Origin: Roseiarcus sp050013915
Lineage (GTDB): Bacteria > Pseudomonadota > Alphaproteobacteria > Rhizobiales > Beijerinckiaceae
Assembly (NCBI GenBank): GCA_050013915.1
Contig: JBEKEI010000053.1
Location: 1 to 25,631 of the forward strand
Direction of reading: 5' to 3'
Length of the DNA stretch: 25,631 nt
In this document: positions 5,523-12,669 of the stretch, in pieces
Numbering within the stretch: the first letter of the stretch is position 1
Layout: every line of letters begins with the position of its first letter
The notes under the pieces: model-generated
Database searches by the model: none
Seen by the model: the letters and a program-made list of their open reading frames with translations, nothing else
Told to the model about the DNA's origin: nothing
Position numbers and translations under genes: made by a program

Positions 5523-7958
5523 TCACGCCTTGCCGCCGCCCGTCGCCGAACCCGCCTCGGGCGGCTCCGGCCAGGGACGGGCGAGACGCACCTTCGCCGC
5601 CTTCAGCCGCCGCAACAAATCGAAATGCATTTCGCTGCGCACCCGTTCCGCCATCTCTATGTCGTCGACGAAGCAGACGAGCTGAAACTTCAGCCCCCAG
5701 TCGCCGAATTCGTTGAACAGCACCAGAGGCGCGGGAATCGACAGGATCAGATCCTGCGCCCTGGCGACCGCGAGCAGAATCTCGCGCACCGCGTCGGCGT
5801 CGTTCTCGAAGGTGACGTCGAGATTGACGAGGATGCGCCCGACCCGGTCGTTGTGGACCCAGTTCTTGACGATGCCCGACACCAGGGTCGCGTTCGGCAC
5901 GATCAGCGTCGCGCGGTCGAACGTCTCGACCTCGGTGGCGCGCGCGTTGATGCGCCGAACGAAACCCTGCTCGGCGCCGATCACCACCCAGTCGCCGACC
6001 CGGACGCCGCGCTCCCACAGCAGGATCAGCCCCGACAGGAAATTGTTGACGATCGATTGCAGGCCGAAGCCGATGCCGACCGACAGGGCGCCCGCCACGA
6101 TCGCCAGATTCTGGAAGCTCAGGCCGAGTTGCGCGCTGCCGAGCACGAGCGCGAACACGACGCCGACATAGCCGAAGATCGTCTTGATCGAATTTCGCAT
6201 GCCCGAGTCGAGCCGGGTGCGCGGCAGCAGCCGCGAGCCGAGCCAGCCCTGGACGGCGCGCGTGACGCCGACGCCGACGACGAAGACCGCCGCGGCCGTG
6301 AGCATGGAGGATACGGAAACCGTGACGTTGCCGATCCGGAAGCCGAAATAGGCGGCGCGCAGATCGCCGAACATGTCCTCGGACTGGATGCCCCAGGGCG
6401 CCAGCACGAGCAGGATGGCGGTGAGGATCAGCGCGACGCGCGCGGCGCCCTCGATCAGCACGGCGATCTGTTCGAGCGCGTCGCGCCCGAGGCCGACGAC
6501 CGCCATCAGGCTGCGGCCGACCGCGGCGTCGGGCTGGAGCACGGCTTCCGCGCCCTCGTCGACGACGACGCCGATCAGATACATCGTGGCGCCGATGCCC
6601 GCGACCCAGATCAACTGGGCGACGATGAACGTGGCGAAGGCGACGTAGCCGGCAAGGATCGCGCCGAGCAGCGTGACGCTGAGCAGCCAGAACAGCGTGC
6701 GCGCCGGGGCCCAGCCGTCGCGCGGCGGCGCGTTCGGCGCCGGCGCCACGAAGGCGGTCGCGCGCAGCGCGCTGCCGATCAGGACCGCCACCAGCGCGGC
6801 GCCGAGGCCGCGCGCGGCGACCGTCATGCCGAGCGAGGCGCCGATCGCGTCGGCGGCGGGCTCCAGCAGCCGTTCGACCGCCACGATCGCCGCCACGCTC
6901 ATCCAGAATCGGAACGCCAGCGTCACGACGCGATCCGGCGCGGGCATCAGCCGCCATGAGGGTCGGCCCGGCGCCAGCACGCCGCGCGCGAGGGCGTTGG
7001 TGACGAACAGCAGTTTCAGCCCATCGAGCGCGGCGTCCTGGACGCCCTGCAGGCGCGGATCGGAGAGATCGAAAGCGTCGAGCGCATAGGCGAGCGCGAG
7101 CAGCCCGAGCGTCGGAATGCCGCCGAGCACCAGCGCGGTCCAGATCGCGGCGAGCGCCCGGCGCAGCTTGCCGGGCGCGGCGACCCCCGGATCCCTGGCG
7201 ATGACGCGCCGCGCCATCCAGCGGATCGGCGCGGCGAGCACCGCGAAGGCGATCGCCAGCGCCAGCAGGCTCAGCGCGTGCGCCTTGGTCATGCGCTCGG
7301 CGGCCCCGGTCAGCGAATCCATCAGCAGGCGCACGAGCCGCGCCATGTCGGCGGGCGCCTCGTGAATCACGCTCGCCCACAGCAGCGGGCTCACGATGCT
7401 CGACGTGCGCTCGAAGGTCTGGCGCGCGAACAGGGCGCGCCGCGCCGCGCCGATGCGCGCGTTGTCGTCGTCGATCTGCAGCGCGAGAGCGCGGGCGCTG
7501 CGCAGATCGGCGTCGAGGTCGTCATGGGTCTTCTGCTCGGCGGTCAGCTCCGCGGCGGCGGCGTCCGTCTCGGCGGTCTTGTCCTTCGATTTGGGCGTCA
7601 GCTCGGACAAGCGCTTCGTCGAGGCCTCGAGCCGCGGCGTCAGCTCGGCGATCACGCTCTGGACCTCGCCGGCGAGCGGATCGTTGTCGGCGCGCAGGCG
7701 CTGCAGGTCGCCGTCGGAAAGGGTGGCGTTCTTGAACGAGGCGTCGATCTCGATCAAGGCGGCGCGCACCGCGTCGAGCCGCTGGCGCGGCGTGTCCTGC
7801 GCGCGCGCGGCGCCCAGTTGCGCGAGGCCGGCGACGATCGCGAACAGCGCGAGGAACAGGGCGCGGAAACGAGGCAGGATCAGTTCCTTGCGGCTGGGCG
7901 ATCGGACCTGGAAGGCGCGCGACCGGGCGATTCGCGCGGCGGGCGGCTCCCTTCCCAT
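5523..7958 (-). CDS. MscS-family mechanosensitive channel with DUF3772-like N-terminal region
   Basis: This is a large MscS-type inner-membrane channel, about 811 residues, expected to open on membrane tension and release solutes during osmotic downshock. After a hydrophobic segment ending in AARAQ (residues 27-54, likely signal peptide) comes a charged helical periplasmic region of about 130 residues (DUF3772-like), then around ten hydrophobic segments. The MscS pore and beta domain is near residue 600 onward: the glycine-rich helix VAGALSVGIGFGLQSIVNNF, then LLWERGVRVGDWV, TFDRATLIVPNATLVSG and the C-terminal alpha/beta domain. The exact start is uncertain: ATG 7958 lacks a clear ribosome binding site, and the region before the hydrophobic segment is not conserved. 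The frame stays open well past 7958 across hisZ, a high-GC artefact. Divergent from hisZ. Confidence 0.9.
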   Translation of the reverse strand: MGREPPAARIARSRAFQVRSPSRKELILPRFRALFLALFAIVAGLAQLGAARAQDTPRQRLDAVRAALIEIDASFKNATLSDGDLQRLRADNDPLAGEVQSVIAELTPRLEASTKRLSELTPKSKDKTAETDAAAAELTAEQKTHDDLDADLRSARALALQIDDDNARIGAARRALFARQTFERTSSIVSPLLWASVIHEAPADMARLVRLLMDSLTGAAERMTKAHALSLLALAIAFAVLAAPIRWMARRVIARDPGVAAPGKLRRALAAIWTALVLGGIPTLGLLALAYALDAFDLSDPRLQGVQDAALDGLKLLFVTNALARGVLAPGRPSWRLMPAPDRVVTLAFRFWMSVAAIVAVERLLEPAADAIGASLGMTVAARGLGAALVAVLIGSALRATAFVAPAPNAPPRDGWAPARTLFWLLSVTLLGAILAGYVAFATFIVAQLIWVAGIGATMYLIGVVVDEGAEAVLQPDAAVGRSLMAVVGLGRDALEQIAVLIEGAARVALILTAILLVLAPWGIQSEDMFGDLRAAYFGFRIGNVTVSVSSMLTAAAVFVVGVGVTRAVQGWLGSRLLPRTRLDSGMRNSIKTIFGYVGVVFALVLGSAQLGLSFQNLAIVAGALSVGIGFGLQSIVNNFLSGLILLWERGVRVGDWVVIGAEQGFVRRINARATEVETFDRATLIVPNATLVSGIVKNWVHNDRVGRILVNLDVTFENDADAVREILLAVARAQDLILSIPAPLVLFNEFGDWGLKFQLVCFVDDIEMAERVRSEMHFDLLRRLKAAKVRLARPWPEPPEAGSATGGGKA

Positions 7959-8048
7959 CCGAACATGGCCGCGCTGTGTTCGCAACGGCCGGCATGGCCG
8001 GCGCAGCATTGCGTTCACCTTGGAGCGGGAAAGAGGCTGCGCGACCGC

Positions 8049-8071
8049 GCCGGCTTTGCTAGAAAGCCGGC
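8049..8071. promoter_or_regulatory. 9-bp inverted repeat between mscS and hisZ
   Basis: GCCGGCTTT (8049-8057) and AAAGCCGGC (8063-8071) are perfectly complementary across a 5-base loop, 37 bases before the hisZ start and 90 before the channel gene. It could be a leader hairpin of hisZG or an operator. It is followed on the plus strand by TTGACG (8073-8078 region), a possible -35 element without a good -10. Confidence 0.35.
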
Positions 8072-8108
8072 AATTGACGAAAAATCGCGCAGATTTCGAG
8101 ATTCCGCC

Positions 8109-9266
8109 TTGACCCAGTCCCCCGCCGACACGCTCGACCACGGACCGGACGGCGGCGATGCGGGCGCGCGCGCGCTCGACCGCCTGCTGGAGGCGGGCTT
8201 TGCGCGCATCGAACCGGCGATCCTCCAGCCGGCTTCGGTGTTCCTCGACATGTCGGGAGAGGACATCCGCGGCCGGCTCTATCTGACGAGCGATTCCGAC
8301 GGCGCGGAACTGTGCCTGCGCCCGGAATATACGATCCCGGTCTGCCTCGCCTATCTCGCCTCGCCGCGCGCGGGCCGCGAGGCGCAGTTCTCCTATCTGG
8401 GCCCGGTGTTCCGCGCCCGCCCCGGCCAGAGCGGCGAATCCCGGCAGGGCGGGCTCGAGAGCTACGGACGGATCGACGTCGAGGCGGCGGACGCGGAAAT
8501 CTTCGCCACCGCGATGGAGGCGGCGCGGGCGGCGGGCGCCGGGCCGCTGACCGTGCGGCTCGGCGACGCGCATCTGTTCGACGCGGCGCTGCGCGCGCTC
8601 GACCTGCCCGACGTCTGGCTGCGCCGCCTGCGGCGGGGCCTGGCGCGCGGGCGCGGGCTCGACGCGATCCTCGAGGGCGCCGGCGCCGGCGCCGAGAGCC
8701 AGTCGGGTGTGCTGGCGGCGCTCGAGCGCGCCGATCACGCGGGCGCCAAGGCGCTCGTCGAGGACCTCCTGGCGATCGCCGGGATCGCGACCGTCGGCGG
8801 ACGCAGCGCCGGCGAGATCGCCGATCGCTTTCTCGACCAGGCGGCGATCCGCTCGGGGCCGGGCCCGGCGAGCGAGAAGCGCGCGATCCTGCAGCGCTTT
8901 CTCGCCGTCGCGGGCGATCCCGACACCGCCTCGCAGAGCCTGCGCGCGCTCGCCGCGGAGACCGGCCTGGCGATCGGCGCCGCGCTCGATTCGCTCGACC
9001 AGCGCATCGGCTTTCTCGCCGCGCGCGGCATGCCGGTCGAGACCTATGCGTTCTCGGCCGCCTTCGTGCGCGATCTCGACTATTACACGGGCTTCGTGTT
9101 CGAGGCCGTCGATCCGGCGCGCGCCGACGGCCGGCCGGCGGTCGGCGGCGGCCGCTATGACGGCCTCGCGCGCCGGCTCGGCGCCCCGTCCGACATACCC
9201 GCCGTCGGGGCGGCGATCTTCATCGATCGGCTGGGCGCGCCGCCGGCCGCGGGAGCGCCGGCATGA
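8109..9266 (+). CDS. hisZ: ATP phosphoribosyltransferase regulatory subunit HisZ
   Basis: HisZ is a catalytically dead relative of histidyl-tRNA synthetase that pairs with HisG and makes the first step of histidine synthesis sensitive to histidine. The 385-residue product shows the class II synthetase fold: a motif 2-like region with LCLRPEYTIPVCL and QFSYLGPVFRARPGQSGES, an RDLDYYTGFVFEAVDP segment, and a motif 3-like GGGRYDGLARRLG near the C-terminus. It lacks the tRNA anticodon-binding domain, as expected. There is no ATG before the conserved region; TTG at 8109 is the best start, giving a length normal for rhizobial HisZ, although the ribosome binding site is weak. Its TGA overlaps the hisG ATG by four bases (ATGA), so the two are translationally coupled. 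Confidence 0.93.
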   Translation: MTQSPADTLDHGPDGGDAGARALDRLLEAGFARIEPAILQPASVFLDMSGEDIRGRLYLTSDSDGAELCLRPEYTIPVCLAYLASPRAGREAQFSYLGPVFRARPGQSGESRQGGLESYGRIDVEAADAEIFATAMEAARAAGAGPLTVRLGDAHLFDAALRALDLPDVWLRRLRRGLARGRGLDAILEGAGAGAESQSGVLAALERADHAGAKALVEDLLAIAGIATVGGRSAGEIADRFLDQAAIRSGPGPASEKRAILQRFLAVAGDPDTASQSLRALAAETGLAIGAALDSLDQRIGFLAARGMPVETYAFSAAFVRDLDYYTGFVFEAVDPARADGRPAVGGGRYDGLARRLGAPSDIPAVGAAIFIDRLGAPPAAGAPA

Positions 9267-10255
9267 GCGCGCCAGCCGAGCCGCCGCTGGTGCTGGCCGT
9301 CCCGTCCAAGGGGCGCCTGCAGGAAAACGCCGCGGCGTTCTTCGCCAGCGCCGGCCTCGAATTCGCCCAAGGGCGCGGCGCACGCGACTATCGCGGCGCG
9401 ATCGCCGGACTGCCCGGGGTCGAGGTCGCCTTTCTGTCGGCCGCCGAGATCGTCGGCCAGCTCGCCGCCGGCGCCGCTCATTTCGGCGTCACCGGGGAGG
9501 ACCTCGTTCGCGAACAGGTCGCGGACGCCGACGAGCGCCTGCTGATGCTGGCGCCCCTGGGATTCGGGCGCGCCAATGTCGTCGTCGCCGCGCCGCAGGC
9601 CTGGATCGACGTCCGCAGCATGGCCGATCTCGAGGATGTCGCGGCCAGTTTCCATGTCCGGCGCGGCCAGCGCATGCGGGTTGCGACCAAATACGTCAAT
9701 CTGACCCGGCGCTTCTTCGCCCGCCACGGCGTCGGCGACTATCGCATCGTCGAGAGCCTGGGCGCGACCGAGGGCGCGCCGGCGGCGGGCGGCGCGGAGC
9801 TGATCGTCGACATCACCACGACCGGGGCGACCCTCGCCGCCAACGCGCTCAAGGTCCTCGACGACGGGGTGATCCTGCGTTCGCAGGCCAATCTCGTCGC
9901 CTCGCTCGGCGCGCCCTGGAGCCCGGGCGCGCGCCGGACCGCGCGCGCGCTGCTGATGCGCGTGGCGGCCGCCGAAGAGGCGCGCCAGTCGCGCGAAGTG
10001 CGCGTGCGCCTGCCCGGCGCGACGCGCGGGATCGTCGAATCGGCGGGCGCGCTGTTCGGCGCCGAGGCCGCCTCCGGCGACGAAGGCGATGGCGCCGGCT
10101 TCCTCGTCATGCACGCGCCGAGGGCCAAGGTCGCCGAACTCGCCGACTGGCTGCTCGCCCAGGGCGCCGCGCGCGTCAGCGTCGGCGCGCTCGAGCACGT
10201 GTTCGTCGCGCGCAACGCGCTCTATGAAGCGCTCGAGGCGGCGATCGGGGGATGA
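9263..10255 (+). CDS. hisG: ATP phosphoribosyltransferase catalytic subunit HisG
   Basis: HisG joins ATP and PRPP to give phosphoribosyl-ATP, the committed step of histidine biosynthesis. The 330-residue protein begins with the substrate-binding VPSKGRLQE block, has GVTGEDLVRE, and carries the PRPP loop in ELIVDITTTGATLAANALKVL. It is about 100 residues longer than short-form HisG (usually near 210-230): after the catalytic core, residues from about 230 form an extra region ending in GFLVMHAPRAKV and a helical tail that resembles the ACT-like regulatory domain of long-form enzymes. It nevertheless follows hisZ directly, with a four-base overlap. Extended HisG next to HisZ is also found in Bradyrhizobium-like genomes, to my knowledge. 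Start ATG 9263 follows GGGAGCGCCGGC. Confidence 0.95.
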   Translation: MSAPAEPPLVLAVPSKGRLQENAAAFFASAGLEFAQGRGARDYRGAIAGLPGVEVAFLSAAEIVGQLAAGAAHFGVTGEDLVREQVADADERLLMLAPLGFGRANVVVAAPQAWIDVRSMADLEDVAASFHVRRGQRMRVATKYVNLTRRFFARHGVGDYRIVESLGATEGAPAAGGAELIVDITTTGATLAANALKVLDDGVILRSQANLVASLGAPWSPGARRTARALLMRVAAAEEARQSREVRVRLPGATRGIVESAGALFGAEAASGDEGDGAGFLVMHAPRAKVAELADWLLAQGAARVSVGALEHVFVARNALYEALEAAIGG

Positions 10256-10364
10256 GAGCTCGCCGGTGGCGCAGCCGGCGGTCGGCCGTCGCGCCGGGCG
10301 CCGTTCAGCCCGTCGCGGCGATCGGCACGCCATCCCCCCGCGTCGCCCGGGCCCGGAGGCCGGC

Positions 10365-10443
10365 GGAAATTTTTGGAAATTTTTGGAAATTTTTGGAAGT
10401 TTTTGGAAGTGTTTCGAAACATTTGGAGATAGTTTGAAATTCT
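10365..10443. repeat. 10-bp tandem array with A-tracts in helical phase
   Basis: The unit TTTTGGAAAT repeats with an exact 10-base step: two perfect copies, two with AAGT in place of AAAT, then increasingly diverged copies (GTTTCGAAAC, ATTTGGAGAT, AGTTTGAAAT). The array is AT-rich inside very GC-rich DNA, lies about 110 bases after the hisG stop, and a 10-base unit cannot keep a codon frame. A/T tracts spaced by one helical turn are known to bend DNA; a structural or protein-binding role is inference. Confidence 0.9.
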
Positions 10444-10820
10444 TCATCTCATGGGAGTCCCCGGCGTTTCAAGGGTTTGCGAGCGGCGGCAAGCTTTTTG
10501 CGGTCCCGCGGCGCCCGAGCTTCCTGCGCGCTCGAAAGCCCCGGCGGCGGCAAGCGTCGGAGCAGCGCCGCATGGCGCCGAGAACCGACCGGAGTCGGCA
10601 ACCGCGCGGACCGCCGCAAGAGGGCGCGCTTCGCCGATGATGCAGGGAGCGCCTCGGGAGTCAGGCAAAGTTCGGCCCCTTTTAAACTTCGGTCACGATC
10701 CCGCCCCGCCGCCCGCCGCCGTGCGTCTTCGGAACCTCACGCGTTGTATCCAGAAAAATGGAATATGTCAACCACTATTTATGAATATCAGAACGAAGCG
10801 GGCGAGAGCGGTCGGCGCCG

Positions 10821-10838
10821 GCGCCGCTTCGGCGGCGC
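10821..10838. terminator. UUCG-tetraloop hairpin, possible terminator
   Basis: GCGCCGC (10821-10827), TTCG, GCGGCGC (10832-10838) form a perfect 7-bp stem with the extra-stable C(UUCG)G loop when read on the plus strand. It lies 48 bases beyond the stop of the minus-strand methyltransferase-like gene, between two converging genes. No T run follows on either strand. Confidence 0.35.
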
Positions 10839-10885
10839 AGCGACTTGCCCGAACAGGATTGGGCTGCGATCGCGGCTTCTCGCGG

Positions 10886-11491
10886 CTAGAGCAGATAGGG
10901 GATCAGCCTCCAGGTTCGGCTCATGTATTTCTCGTAGGGCTGGCCGAGTTGCGAGCGCAGCGCCGTCTCCTCGACCGCGATCCGGTATGCGAACGGGCCG
11001 GCCGGCAACAGGATCATCGCCAGGAGTCCGGCCCAGTTGCCGAGCGCCACGCCGAAACCGAACAGCGCCAGCAGTTCTCCGGTATAGGAGGGGTGGCGGA
11101 CGTAGCGGTAGGGCCCGGACTCGATCACCGGCTGCGCCGCCTGGGTCGCGACATCGACGGTGAAGTAGCGCCCCAGCGTCAAGATGGCCCACCAGCGCAA
11201 TGCCGTCCCGGCGACGGCGCAGCAAATGCCGACGGCGAACAAGGGTTCAGCCGCCGATTCGATCCTCAGGCTCGGCAAGGATAACGCGCTGGCGAAGTCC
11301 AGGGAAAACGCAATCGTGATCAGCAGAAATAGGAGACGAAACGAGCCTCGATCATGGCTCTGCGAGCTCGACCCCGACCGCCGCCGCGCGCTGAGGGCCA
11401 ATTCGGCTGCGCTCCACAGGGCGAACGTGACCCAGAAGACGAGCGCATGCGCCAATCCGCCGCCGAACGGCCATGAGAATCGGGAGTCCAT
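10886..11491 (-). CDS. Isoprenylcysteine carboxyl methyltransferase-like integral membrane protein
   Basis: The 201-residue product has four or five hydrophobic segments and the hallmark C-terminal block of the ICMT/phospholipid N-methyltransferase superfamily: GPYRYVRHPSYTGEL (126-140), then a hydrophobic hairpin and VEETALRSQLGQPYEKYMSRT (173-193), where the Arg-His-Pro and Glu-Glu residues bind S-adenosylmethionine in characterised members. It probably methylates a membrane-associated or hydrophobic substrate; bacterial substrates are mostly unknown. The ATG at 11491 follows GGAGG by 7 bases, a strong site; the 51-codon upstream extension has Arg-rich, non-conserved sequence. No obvious operon partner. 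Confidence 0.87.
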   Translation of the reverse strand: MDSRFSWPFGGGLAHALVFWVTFALWSAAELALSARRRSGSSSQSHDRGSFRLLFLLITIAFSLDFASALSLPSLRIESAAEPLFAVGICCAVAGTALRWWAILTLGRYFTVDVATQAAQPVIESGPYRYVRHPSYTGELLALFGFGVALGNWAGLLAMILLPAGPFAYRIAVEETALRSQLGQPYEKYMSRTWRLIPYLL

Positions 11492-11944
11492 GCCAAGGCC
11501 TCCGCTGGGTTGCGAGCCTTCGCGACAACCCGACTTGCGACCGCCGGGAGCATCGTTCAAGCCGACCCGGCGCGCAACCCAGGGCAAATTGCGCCGTGCG
11601 CGATTTTGCCGACCGCGTGAAAACCCTCGAAGCCAATAACACATATAAATATCGTGATATATTTCGAGGCCCCTTCAGCTCGCAGGGCATCGATCATGAA
11701 CGCGCGTCGGCGCTCCGAGCGACGATCTCGGCCCAAATCGATGCCGGCGCCGCGTCTTCATGCGGCCCTGCAGGAATCTTGAAACGCCGACTTCCCCTTG
11801 AAAACCAGGGTGTTCCGAGAGGCCGCACCGCCGAAGACGATACTTTGCGTGACTGCCTGTTGGTTCTGCAGTTTGAAGGTGTCAGACCTCTGTGCCACGA
11901 TGCCTCGGGGCTGCCGGATCGCGCAAGCCCAGCGGGGACAGGCT
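11492..11944. other. Region without a confident gene; possible antisense coding remnant
   Basis: About 450 bp of moderate GC, with an AT-rich patch at 11636-11665 that may contain promoters for the methyltransferase-like gene. Between 11758 and 11985 the minus strand reads a protein-like stretch (RSDTFKLQNQQAVTQSIVFG, then further Ser, Asn and Phe) that looks more like real protein than the frames opposite, but has no recognised family and no clear start. I see nothing else. Confidence 0.4.
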
Positions 11945-11985
11945 ATGGCGGGAGTTCGTTGCAGCGCAACCGTCGCTGCGGTCAC
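11758..11985 (-). pseudogene. Possible remnant of a small secreted beta-rich protein
   Basis: The minus-strand frame ends with TAG-type termination at 11758 and its last 50 residues (Gln-Asn-Gln-Gln, Thr-Gln-Ser-Ile-Val-Phe, a single Cys near the end) have the balanced polar/beta character of a small exported protein rather than the Arg/Ala/Pro bias of shadow frames in this genome. The N-terminus is unconvincing and overlaps the start of the plus-strand Cys-rich gene. No family recognised; it may be chance. Confidence 0.22.
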
Positions 11986-12193
11986 TTTGTCTTATGCTTT
12001 GGTCACACCAGCATTCGCGCTGACTGGCAGCTATAGGCACAGTTGTATCGGTTGCTATATCCTCGAATCCAAGCTGGCATGTAAGTGCAGAATGGTAAAC
12101 GGCTCGTATAGGCACGCAGGATGGATGGATTATACGAAATGCCCAAATCAATCCGTGGCGAATAATAATGGCGCCTTGGTCTGCGGCCAGTGA
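11945..12193 (+). CDS. Small secreted Cys-rich protein, cyanovirin-N-like
   Basis: The 82-residue product has a signal peptide (hydrophobic residues 8-22, TPAFA cleavage near 25) and a mature part of about 57 residues with six cysteines (34, 37, 46, 48, 66, 80). The pattern GSYRHSC-x2-C, then C-K-C-x3-NGSYRH, then K-C and a final NNNGALVC is how single CVNH (cyanovirin-N homology) repeats look in proteobacterial secreted proteins. Canonical CVNH domains bind mannose glycans and are about 100 residues; this one is half-size, so sugar binding is inference. The start at ATG 11945 follows GGGGACAGG; an earlier in-frame ATG would add Arg-rich sequence before the signal peptide. Base composition is lower in GC than its neighbours, hinting at acquisition. 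Confidence 0.6.
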   Translation: MAGVRCSATVAAVTLSYALVTPAFALTGSYRHSCIGCYILESKLACKCRMVNGSYRHAGWMDYTKCPNQSVANNNGALVCGQ

Positions 12194-12549
12194 ATTATTC
12201 TGTCTTTAGCCAAAAAGTATTTGCCGCATGGCCTGCGCCTGTCAAAAACGAAAGACTCCGAGGCATCGCAAAAGGCCGCCTAAAAACCGCGTTGAGAGAA
12301 ACGCCAAGAGGTAGCGGCCCTGGAAAACGGTCGATTTCTGAGAGATGGTCGGCGACCGCTATCGACCATTCGTTCAGCTATGAAACGACGAAGGCGAAAA
12401 GTAGCCCATCCGCGATGTCAGGTCATGCACCTCGCCAAAGGTTTTCGCGAGGCGCCCACCCAATTCGCCGGCATCGCCGGTCCAGCCAGGACGCGAAAGC
12501 CTGATTGAACGCGGCCACTCCTGTCTGTGCTGCTAAAGATGCGGGCCGA

Positions 12550-12585
12550 TCAGTGGCTGACGATACATGCAGCGTCAGCCACTGA
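12550..12585. repeat. Perfect 13-bp inverted repeat, 10-base spacer
   Basis: TCAGTGGCTGACG (12550-12562) is exactly complementary to CGTCAGCCACTGA (12573-12585). The right arm ends 84 bases before the oxidoreductase start codon. It may be an operator, an attenuator hairpin, or a relic of a mobile-element end; no T run follows. Confidence 0.7.
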
Positions 12586-12604
12586 CCGTGCAGCTCATCG
12601 CCCT

Positions 12605-12622
12605 GTTCGCGCAATCGCGAAC
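12605..12622. promoter_or_regulatory. Palindromic candidate operator before the oxidoreductase gene
   Basis: GTTCGCG (12605-12611) and CGCGAAC (12616-12622) flank CAAT, an 18-bp palindrome 47 bases before the start codon at 12670. Size and position suit a dimeric repressor, but no regulator gene is adjacent. Confidence 0.4.
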
Positions 12623-12669
12623 CTGGACACCGTGTAAACCGCGCAACGGTCCAAAATCGGAGAACGCTC

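Larger units (their letters stand above)
10256..10885. other. Gene-free region between hisG and the convergent methyltransferase-like gene
   Basis: About 630 bp with no frame that I trust. It holds a 10-bp-periodic A/T array (10365-10443), a 6-bp hairpin just after hisG (10261-10266 with 10275-10280) and a UUCG-loop hairpin near the right end (10821-10838). The rest is GC-rich sequence in which I see nothing recognisable. Confidence 0.6.
12194..12669. other. Gene-free region upstream of the oxidoreductase
   Basis: About 480 bp with lower GC on the left side. A frame can be read from 12190 on the plus strand, but it is Arg/Ser-rich, lacks a ribosome binding site and resembles no family. The right half carries two perfect inverted repeats (12550-12585 and 12605-12622) close to the start of the next gene. 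The rest is unrecognised. Confidence 0.5.

Noticed and set aside
5427..6959. 510-codon plus-strand frame opposite the channel gene.
   Set aside because: Rich in Asp, Arg, His and Gln with no hydrophobic core, typical of an antisense shadow; the minus strand encodes recognised MscS motifs.
7959..9383. The mechanosensitive-channel frame continues open for another 475 codons antisense to hisZ.
   Set aside because: The extension is Arg/Ala-rich with no domain and lies opposite a clearly conserved gene; it is a high-GC third-position artefact.
10365..10443. Repeat array considered as a CRISPR array or as a coding repeat with Phe-Trp-Lys-type units.
   Set aside because: Units are contiguous 10-mers without spacers, and a 10-base period does not keep a codon frame, so neither reading fits.
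10477..11163. Plus-strand frame with an internal MSTTIYEYQNEAGESG start.
   Set aside because: After this short natural-looking start it becomes poly-Arg and runs antisense through the methyltransferase-like gene.
12190..12504. 104-codon plus-strand frame after the CVNH-like gene, overlapping its stop.
   Set aside because: No ribosome binding site, Arg/Ser-rich, no recognisable domain; likely chance.
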